This document shows positions 6,597-11,772 of a stretch of 11,772 nt of DNA, in pieces (the first letter of the stretch is position 1; the number at the start of each line of letters is the position of its first letter). The stretch spans positions 1 through 11,772 of the forward strand of contig JABUUR010000164.1 of NCBI GenBank assembly GCA_021443065.1. Reading direction: 5' to 3'. The notes beneath the pieces are model-generated. The model was not told the DNA's origin and did no database searches. It saw only the letters and a program-made list of their open reading frames with translations. The stretch comes from Fibrobacter sp. (GTDB lineage Bacteria > Fibrobacterota > Fibrobacteria > Fibrobacterales > Fibrobacteraceae). Made by a program: the position numbers and the translations under genes.

Positions 6597-7355
6597 GTGA
6601 AAGAACCCCCCAAGGAAAATCAGAAATTCTGTGCCGTCATCCCCGTCTACCGTCACGAGGCTGCATCTCGCCAAGTTGCCCTGGCGTTGCACAACGAAGG
6701 CCTTGCCGTTGTGCTGGTGGACGACGGAAATTCTCCCGAAGGCCACGCCATTCTTGAATCCATCGCGAATGAAATTCCAGAAACTTTTTTGGTTACCCAC
6801 ACTGTGAACAAGGGGAAGGGTGGTGCCGTAATCTCCGGATTGATCGAGGCCGCCCGTTTGGGTTACACCCACGCCTTTCAGATCGATGCCGATGGGCAGC
6901 ACGACCTGAATGCCATTCCTTTTTTTGTGAAGGCATCAAAAAAGCACCCTTGCAGCGTGATTTCCGCCTATCCGCAATACGATGCTACGGTGCCCAAATC
7001 CCGTGAACAGGGCCGCAAGATTACCAATTTCTGGGTTTGCGTCGAGACCTTGTCCATGAGCATTCCCGATACCATGTGCGGCTGCCGGGTCTACCCCTTG
7101 GATACCGTCCTTCCCATTGCAAAAAGGATTACCAACCTGCGCATGGGTTTCGACATCGAAATCATGGTCCGTATTTCCTGGGCCGGCATCAAAATGAATT
7201 TTTACCCCATCCATGTGACCTACCCCCAGGACGGCGTATCCAATTTCAGGGCGGTCCACGACAATATCGCAATTTCTGCCACCCATACCAAGTTGTGCCT
7301 GGGCATGATATTGCGATTGCCGGTTCTTTTGTTTAGAAAGCTGAAACGCAAATAG
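6597..7355 (+). CDS. Family 2 glycosyltransferase
   Basis: 252 residues, GT-A fold glycosyltransferase family 2. Visible motifs: AVIPVYRHE (13-21), VLVDDGN (39-45, nucleotide binding), VNKGKGGAVISGL (70-82) and the metal-binding DADGQHD (97-103). The family resembles dolichol-phosphate-mannose synthase-like GT2 enzymes; the C-terminus ends in a hydrophobic then basic stretch (LCLGMILRLPVLLFRKLKRK) that may sit at the membrane. The start is GTG 6597, 8 bp after the fusion gene, with AGGTG (6587-6591) at good spacing. Inferred role: adding a sugar to the polyene or its lipid anchor at the cytoplasmic face of the inner membrane; substrate unknown. In E. coli the comparable ApeJ is, as I recall, one glycosyltransferase-acyltransferase polypeptide; here the acyltransferase is the separate next gene. 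Confidence 0.9.
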   Translation: MKEPPKENQKFCAVIPVYRHEAASRQVALALHNEGLAVVLVDDGNSPEGHAILESIANEIPETFLVTHTVNKGKGGAVISGLIEAARLGYTHAFQIDADGQHDLNAIPFFVKASKKHPCSVISAYPQYDATVPKSREQGRKITNFWVCVETLSMSIPDTMCGCRVYPLDTVLPIAKRITNLRMGFDIEIMVRISWAGIKMNFYPIHVTYPQDGVSNFRAVHDNIAISATHTKLCLGMILRLPVLLFRKLKRK

Positions 7356-7362
7356 GGCCTCG

Positions 7363-8316
7363 ATGCAACAGGAACATTGGTCAGAAGTTCAAGAAGTTGG
7401 CCGCGGACAATGGCAGTTCCGGTTTATGCTGTGGATTGTCCGCCATTTGCCCTTGTTCCTTGTGGAATCTTGTACTGCGGTCGTCTGTTTCTTTTTTTAC
7501 CTGGGGGCATCCCCCGTTCGCAAACGTTCCCGGAATTACTTGAAACATGTGGCCCAGGTTAAAGGGGTAAAGCCTACTTTCTGGGGACCTTACAAGCATG
7601 TCTTCGCCTTCGCCCTTTCCATGATGGAAAAGATTCTTGGCTTTCAAGGTTCCATAAAGTTGAACCAACTGGAAACTCAGGGCGACGATCTGGAAACTCT
7701 CGTGCATCAGTTGGAAAAGGGGGAGGGCGCCTTCTTGCTCTGTTCCCACCTGGGGAACATGGAAATGTTGCGCTCCCTGACGGGATATGGCGAAAGGCAC
7801 ACGAAAAATGATTTCAAGGTTTTTCCCGTAGTGGATTTTTCGGGAACATCAAAATTCAACGCCCTGCTGCGGGAACTGAACCCCGATCTAATGAACCAGG
7901 TGGTAGATGCGAACTCCATCGGTGTAGATTCCGCCGTATGGATGAAGGAGAGGATTGCCGAGGGTAATTTGGTGGTCATTGCCGGCGACAGGACCTCCGC
8001 CCATTCCAGGAACAGGAACGTGGAAACGGAATTCCTGGGCGAAACTGCGAATTTTCCGGAAGGATCCTTCACCCTGGCCGGGGTGTTGAACGCTCCCGTC
8101 TATTTCGTTTTTGCAATTCGCAAAAACGATTTCGACATACGGTCTCCCTACGAAATGCATGTGGTGCGGGCCCGTACGGAACTTGGGGGCCCTCGCAAGG
8201 AACGCCCCGTCAAAATCAAGATGCTGTTGCAGGAATATGTGAACTTGCTTGAAAAGCATTGCCTAAGGCATCCTTACCAGTGGTATAATTTTTTTAATTT
8301 TTGGGATAAACCGTAG
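7363..8316 (+). CDS. LPLAT-family acyltransferase (LpxL/HtrB-like, COG4261-like)
   Basis: 317 residues, lysophospholipid acyltransferase of the LpxL/HtrB lineage. An N-terminal hydrophobic segment (about 29-50) is followed by the catalytic HX4E motif SHLGNMEM (H129, E134), VIAGDRTS (205-212) and the C-terminal HPYQWYNFFNFW (303-314) typical of this branch. It transfers an acyl chain from acyl-ACP to a hydroxyl; in this context the acyl donor is probably the polyenoyl-ACP and the acceptor a lipid or glycolipid anchor (inference). It starts 7 bp after the glycosyltransferase with AGGG (7354-7357) as Shine-Dalgarno. Together with the glycosyltransferase it corresponds to the two halves of the fused ApeJ-type protein. 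It is a second acyltransferase in the cluster, unrelated at sequence level to the PlsC-type enzyme on the minus arm. A lipid A role is less likely given the location. Confidence 0.9.
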   Translation: MQQEHWSEVQEVGRGQWQFRFMLWIVRHLPLFLVESCTAVVCFFFYLGASPVRKRSRNYLKHVAQVKGVKPTFWGPYKHVFAFALSMMEKILGFQGSIKLNQLETQGDDLETLVHQLEKGEGAFLLCSHLGNMEMLRSLTGYGERHTKNDFKVFPVVDFSGTSKFNALLRELNPDLMNQVVDANSIGVDSAVWMKERIAEGNLVVIAGDRTSAHSRNRNVETEFLGETANFPEGSFTLAGVLNAPVYFVFAIRKNDFDIRSPYEMHVVRARTELGGPRKERPVKIKMLLQEYVNLLEKHCLRHPYQWYNFFNFWDKP

Positions 8317-8336
8317 CCGATCGTGTGGTCAAGCGT

Positions 8337-8759
8337 ATGATTAAGGAAAGTATCGAATTTCAGGTGGAATTTTATGACGTGGACTCCATGCAGGTCGCCT
8401 GGCACGGAAACTACGTGAAGTATATGGAAGTGGCACGTTGCGCCCTCCTTCGAAAGATCGGCTACGACTACAACGAAATGACTCGCTCCGGATACGTGTG
8501 GCCCGTGGTGGATATCCACGTCAAGTATCTGCGCCCCATGATTTTTTTGCAGAAGGTTCGTTGCGAAGTGACCCTGCAGGAATACGAAATCTGCCTGAAA
8601 CTTTCTTACAAGTTTACCGATGCAGAAACAGGCAAGGTGCTGACCAGGGCCGAAAGCACCCAGATGGCCGTAGATATCAAGACCAGGGAATCCCAGGTAG
8701 GCAGCCCCCTTTGCTTTATCGAAAAAGTCCGTGAATGCGAGGCCCGGGAAAATGCTTGA
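8337..8759 (+). CDS. 4HBT-type acyl thioesterase
   Basis: 140 residues, hotdog-fold thioesterase of the 4-hydroxybenzoyl-CoA thioesterase family. The signature is FYDVDSMQVAWHGNYVKYMEVAR (split here: YDVDSMQVAWHGNY at 13-26 and VKYMEVAR at 27-34), with D16 at the position of the catalytic Asp of the family. The length is normal. I prefer ATG 8337; a GTG at 8325 in the same frame would add four residues, and neither has a good Shine-Dalgarno. It begins 20 bp after the acyltransferase and overlaps the next gene by 8 bp. Role in the cytoplasm: hydrolysing aryl- or polyenoyl-thioesters, either proofreading stalled ACP intermediates or releasing product (inference; ApeK-like position). Confidence 0.9.
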   Translation: MIKESIEFQVEFYDVDSMQVAWHGNYVKYMEVARCALLRKIGYDYNEMTRSGYVWPVVDIHVKYLRPMIFLQKVRCEVTLQEYEICLKLSYKFTDAETGKVLTRAESTQMAVDIKTRESQVGSPLCFIEKVRECEARENA

Positions 8760-9342
8760 AAATTTCCGTAAAATCGTTTTGCTTGCCGTCACTTGCTTTG
8801 CCATTGCAGGTTATGCCGCTCCCGCCGCAGGTTCAAAGTCGGACTTGGTTAGCGCCATGTCCGCCGTAACCGCCCACAAGGTGACATCGGGTAACTTCAA
8901 ACAGGTCAAGACCATCAAAAAGTTGAATCGGGATTTCGTCTCCACGGGAACGTTTACCATCACTAACGGCCAGGGCATCCTGTGGAATGTGGAAAAACCA
9001 TTCCCCAGCAGGTTGACAATATCTGGCGAAAAGATGGTTCAGGAATCTGCCAACGGAAAGAAAACGGAAATGGCCGCCAAGGACAATGCGGTCTTTGCTG
9101 AATTTTCCAGGACCATCCAGGCAGTATTTTCGGGCGATGTCATTGAACTTGAAAAGAATTTCATAGTTTCTTTTAAAAAGTCAGGTAATTCCTATGTTGT
9201 AAACCTTGCACCTCTTGAAGCCACCGTGCGTTCCGTTGTCGTTAATATGGTGCTTGAGGTTTCCCAAGAATTCGACAAGGTGACTTTGATCGACGCAGAA
9301 GGCAATACCACCGTTTATGAATTCTCTAACCACAGCCACTAG
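8752..9342 (+). CDS. LolA-like periplasmic lipid/lipoprotein carrier
   Basis: 196 residues. The N-terminus has a cleavable signal peptide (basic FRK, hydrophobic 8-20, probable signal peptidase I site after residue 22 or 23, YAAPAAG). The mature part is LolA-like: SGNFKQVKTIKKL (46-58), then FVSTGTFTI (62-70) and GILWNVEKPFPSRLTIS (75-91), the pattern G-x-F-x-Q ... G ... W-x-x-x-x-P. Housekeeping LolA ferries lipoproteins; LolA-like proteins in APE clusters are proposed to carry the polyene lipid across the periplasm (ApeL-like position). I chose ATG 8752, overlapping the thioesterase stop by 8 bp, with CCGGGAA just upstream; a GTG at 8731 would put seven extra residues in front of the signal peptide. 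The last 26 bp overlap the exporter gene, so translation is tightly coupled. Confidence 0.87.
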   Translation: MLENFRKIVLLAVTCFAIAGYAAPAAGSKSDLVSAMSAVTAHKVTSGNFKQVKTIKKLNRDFVSTGTFTITNGQGILWNVEKPFPSRLTISGEKMVQESANGKKTEMAAKDNAVFAEFSRTIQAVFSGDVIELEKNFIVSFKKSGNSYVVNLAPLEATVRSVVVNMVLEVSQEFDKVTLIDAEGNTTVYEFSNHSH

Positions 9343-11710
9343 GCGTACGCCCTTCTGCATTGGAATTTGGATGGTCCTGCACGCCATCCTTTTTATTGCG
9401 GCTTTCCTATGCCCTTGGAATGTGGAAACGGATTTGTATTCCATTCTGCCGGACTCCAGCGAGTGCAAGAATGTGAGCGAAGCCGAAAAAGCCTTGAGCG
9501 CTCGCTCCATGCGCAATATCTCGGTGTTGCTGGGACACGAGAATTTTGAGGTGGCAAGGAATGCGGCGGAAAGTCTGGAAAGCATATTTTCGCAGGATTC
9601 ATCTTTCGAGGAAACTCGCCTCCATGTAGACGCAGGTGCCGTGAAGCAAATGCGGGATTTCCTTTTTGAAAACCGCTACGTGCTGCAGAGCCCCTTTGTG
9701 CGGGATGCCTTGAAAAATCAGGATTTACCCAGCCTGGCAAATGCCGCTGCTCAAAAAATATACGGAGCCTTCAGTCTTGCCGACTTGGGCAATCTTCCTC
9801 AAGACCCTCTTTTGCTGGGGGAACAAAGTTTTGATTACTTCACGCTGGAATCCCCCTTGATGGGCGGAAAATTCTCTCTACGTGACGGGGTTCTTGCCGC
9901 CTCCGATTCTTGCATCACTTACGTCATGTGGAGTGCCGTGATTTCCAACAGCACCTCCGCAATGGCAAACGATGGCCATGTCCTTGACCGCCTGTATCAA
10001 ACTCTCGATTCGTTGAAGGCTTCAAATCCGGGATTGAAAATCGCGAAGTCCGGAGTGCCCTTCCATAGTTTCGAAAGTTCCAGGAATGCGCAAGGCGAAA
10101 TCGCATGGATCTCCGGGATTTCCATTGTGCTTATTTTGATTTTGCTGCTATATGTTTATCGCTCTCCGCTGCCGATCCTTTTTACGGTAGGCTCTATCGG
10201 CATTGCCTGCGCCGCGGCACTTTCTACCACCTGGATTCTTTTTGGGTCCATCCATATCTTTACCTTCGTGTTTGGCACTAGCGTCATAGGCGTGAGCATC
10301 GACTATGCCATCCATTTCTTTACCCATTGGAAAAACGGCGGTTCCGGTTTCGAGGTTCGCCGTCATATTCTAAAGGGCCTGCTCCTTGGATTTATGACCA
10401 CGGAACTGAGTTACATCGCCTTGACCTTCGCAGATTTCCCGTTGCTTAGGCAAATGGCGGTTTTTTCCATGGCGGGCCTTGCAAGTTCCTTTGCAACCAT
10501 ACTTCTCTTGTTCCCTTGCCTGCCCCAGAACAAAAAGGCGATGGTGCTGCCTACCTTTATTCCTCGCAAATTTATCGGCCTTTATGAACCGAAATTTTCT
10601 TCCGAGAATTCGACTCTGCAGGGGGTGCGAAGAAAATACTCGCTTCTAGTGGCTGTGTGCCTTTTGCTTGCCCTTGTGCCGGGGCTTTGCATGCTGGACG
10701 TGCGGACGGACATGCGAACCATGTACACCATGAGCGACGAGCTGAAGGCCTCCGAAGTCCTTAGCGCAAGACTAAACGACCTGGGAATTTCTGCAAACTA
10801 CTTTATCGTAGAAGGTGACGATGCGGAATCTGTTTTGCAGTCCGAAGAAGATCTGCTTAAAAAACTTGATGCGGCCAAGGAAAATTCACTTCTCAAGAAT
10901 TACCTGGCCACAAGTACCCTGATTCCATCGCAAAAAATACAGAAAAATACCTACGAAAATTTCTGCGAATTGTTTACTCTTTCAAAGGATTCCGGCAATG
11001 TCCTTTTGTCGTACCTTGAAAGCATAGGCGTTACCGATGATTCCGCTTTTAGAAATTCGTTGAACGCCTCCCCCCGCTATTTGAACTTAGGTAGCGATGT
11101 TCCACCCTCGTTCAAGTCACTGTTGGATATGCTTTGGATTGGCGAGGTGAACGGCAAGTTCTATAGTGCGGTTCTGCCCCTCCATGTCTCGAGGGATTTT
11201 GATATCGCCTCTATTGCCGAAGATCTTGAACATGTCTTTGCAGTGAACAAGATGGGAAACATCAACGATTCCCTTACAAAACTTTCACGTGTTTCTCTTT
11301 GGCTGGTGGCCTTTGCCTATGTTGTGGTGTTCGTGATTCTTGTAATTGTCTATGGAATCCGGACTGCAGTAAAAATCATTCGCGCCCCTGTCGTTGCCTG
11401 CTTGTTCCTCTCCTCTGTATTCGGCTATGCCGGCATTCCCTTTAACTTCTTTGCCATCGTGGGCGTTATCCTCACTCTTGGAATCGGCATCGACTACGCC
11501 TTGTTCTTTAACGAAGGTGGTCGCAAGAACTTGACCACGACCCTTGCCGTAATGCTGTCTGCCACAACCACGGTGATTTCCTTTGGCAGTCTCTCCTTTA
11601 GTGGTTTTACTCCTGTGGCGACTTTTGGCCTTGCAACCTTGTTGGGAATACTCTGTTGCTTTGCCTTATCCCCCCTTTCTGCCTCGAGACCGTCATCTCG
11701 GGGCTTTTAG
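9317..11710 (+). CDS. MMPL/RND-superfamily exporter, C-terminal tail altered
   Basis: 797 residues, with the twofold RND layout of twelve membrane segments. TM1 is about 12-32, a first periplasmic domain spans 33-262, TMs 2-6 lie about 263-400, TM7 about 441-460, a second periplasmic domain 461-655, and TMs 8-12 about 656-788. Each half carries a membrane-embedded aspartate in matching motifs: GVSIDYAIHF (D329) and GIGIDYALFF (D726), the proton-relay position in this superfamily. Inferred role: proton-driven export of the lipid-linked polyene from the inner membrane to the LolA-like carrier. It begins 26 bp inside that carrier's gene. The C-terminus is odd: after FALSPL (782-787) the last ten residues (SASRPSSRGF) are encoded by a hairpin-forming sequence next to a repeat array, so the original stop was probably near residue 787 or the protein once continued differently. 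Confidence 0.92.
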   Translation: MNSLTTATRRTPFCIGIWMVLHAILFIAAFLCPWNVETDLYSILPDSSECKNVSEAEKALSARSMRNISVLLGHENFEVARNAAESLESIFSQDSSFEETRLHVDAGAVKQMRDFLFENRYVLQSPFVRDALKNQDLPSLANAAAQKIYGAFSLADLGNLPQDPLLLGEQSFDYFTLESPLMGGKFSLRDGVLAASDSCITYVMWSAVISNSTSAMANDGHVLDRLYQTLDSLKASNPGLKIAKSGVPFHSFESSRNAQGEIAWISGISIVLILILLLYVYRSPLPILFTVGSIGIACAAALSTTWILFGSIHIFTFVFGTSVIGVSIDYAIHFFTHWKNGGSGFEVRRHILKGLLLGFMTTELSYIALTFADFPLLRQMAVFSMAGLASSFATILLLFPCLPQNKKAMVLPTFIPRKFIGLYEPKFSSENSTLQGVRRKYSLLVAVCLLLALVPGLCMLDVRTDMRTMYTMSDELKASEVLSARLNDLGISANYFIVEGDDAESVLQSEEDLLKKLDAAKENSLLKNYLATSTLIPSQKIQKNTYENFCELFTLSKDSGNVLLSYLESIGVTDDSAFRNSLNASPRYLNLGSDVPPSFKSLLDMLWIGEVNGKFYSAVLPLHVSRDFDIASIAEDLEHVFAVNKMGNINDSLTKLSRVSLWLVAFAYVVVFVILVIVYGIRTAVKIIRAPVVACLFLSSVFGYAGIPFNFFAIVGVILTLGIGIDYALFFNEGGRKNLTTTLAVMLSATTTVISFGSLSFSGFTPVATFGLATLLGILCCFALSPLSASRPSSRGF
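11682..11707 (+). terminator. Possible intrinsic terminator overlapping the exporter stop
   Basis: CCTCGAGA (11682-11689) can pair with TCTCGGGG (11696-11703), giving an 8-bp stem with one G-U pair and a six-base loop, followed by CTTTT (11704-11708). The T-run is short, so termination would be modest. The stem lies inside the last codons of the exporter gene. It may equally be a remnant of the GTCATC-type repeat that follows. Whether transcription continues into further pigment genes to the right cannot be seen. Confidence 0.3.
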
Positions 11711-11713
11711 CAT

Positions 11714-11772
11714 TGTCATCCCGGCCTCCGCGCCGGGACCTCCTCCCGCACTGTCATCCCGGCCTCCGCGCC
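11714..11772. repeat. Tandem 38-bp GC-rich palindromic repeat, running off the window
   Basis: One full unit (11714-11751) and 21 bases of a second (11752-11772) are identical over the shared part, beginning TGTCATCCCGGCCTCCGCGC, with a period of 38 bp. Inside the unit TCCCGGC (11719-11725) and GCCGGGA (11732-11738) form a 7-bp stem with a six-base loop. No T-run follows, so it is not a simple terminator. The style recalls GTCATCCCGG-type intergenic repeats found in many copies in some bacterial genomes, including Fibrobacter as I remember. No direct-repeat/unique-spacer pattern is visible, so it does not look like CRISPR. Confidence 0.75.

Noticed and set aside
7363..8316. A lipid A late acyltransferase (lpxL/lpxM) housekeeping gene
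   Set aside because: The family resemblance is real, but the position between a glycosyltransferase and a 4HBT thioesterase within an APE-ordered operon fits the pigment acyltransferase better.
11714..11772. CRISPR array or transposon end at the right edge
   Set aside because: The units are contiguous with no unique spacers, and no transposase-like frame or target-site duplication is visible; it is a simple tandem palindromic repeat as far as can be seen.

Overview
The window carries most of an aryl polyene (APE)/flexirubin-type pigment gene cluster from a Gram-negative bacterium. The call rests on gene content: two small acyl carrier proteins, a half-length ketosynthase-like protein, a SAM methyltransferase, an AMP-forming aryl-acid ligase joined to a COG4648-type membrane domain and a hotdog dehydratase domain, a family 2 glycosyltransferase, two acyltransferases, a 4HBT thioesterase, a LolA-like periplasmic carrier and an MMPL/RND-type exporter. 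LolA, MMPL and a lipobox protein imply an outer membrane. The base composition, the gene repertoire and a GTCATCCCGG-type GC-rich palindromic repeat at the right edge remind me of Fibrobacter (FCB group). That taxonomic guess is recollection, not a search result.

Layout. Bases 1-617 (minus) are the N-terminal part of argH (argininosuccinate lyase), cut by the window edge. Upstream of it on the same strand, in transcription order, come a methyltransferase (3602-2511), a half ketosynthase (2495-1821), a PlsC-type acyltransferase (1830-1051) and a cysteine-rich lipoprotein (1041-664). The first three are separated by at most 15 bp or overlap, and nothing that looks like a terminator lies before argH. 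A 139-bp AT-rich divergent intergenic region (3603-3741) separates this arm from the plus-strand arm: ACP1, ACP2, the 762-residue triple-domain fusion, glycosyltransferase, LPLAT acyltransferase, thioesterase, LolA-like protein and MMPL exporter, with gaps of 21 bp or less and two overlaps. The exporter gene ends inside a hairpin-forming sequence, followed by a 38-bp-period tandem repeat that runs off the window.

How the parts work together (inference from known APE systems). The ligase domain activates an aryl acid and loads it on an ACP. Ketosynthase/ketoreductase/dehydratase cycles build the polyene on the ACPs. The methyltransferase probably decorates the aryl head. The acyltransferases and glycosyltransferase join the polyene to a lipid- or sugar-containing anchor, the thioesterase may edit or release intermediates, and MMPL plus LolA move the product toward the outer membrane. 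As I recall the E. coli ape order, the plus arm is collinear with apeE to apeM and the minus arm corresponds to apeB-C-D turned around. The catalytic ketosynthases, the ketoreductase and the second dehydratase are not in the window, nor is an aromatic amino acid ammonia-lyase.

Most notable: the three-domain fusion of membrane protein, ligase and dehydratase; the glycosyltransferase and acyltransferase as separate genes; a Cys-less half ketosynthase; a methyltransferase without the usual O-methyltransferase His; a MORN-like four-cysteine lipoprotein between the pigment genes and argH; and an exporter C-terminus written by a palindrome next to a repeat array. The cluster type is known; I see no wholly new system. 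No gap between genes exceeds 300 bases.
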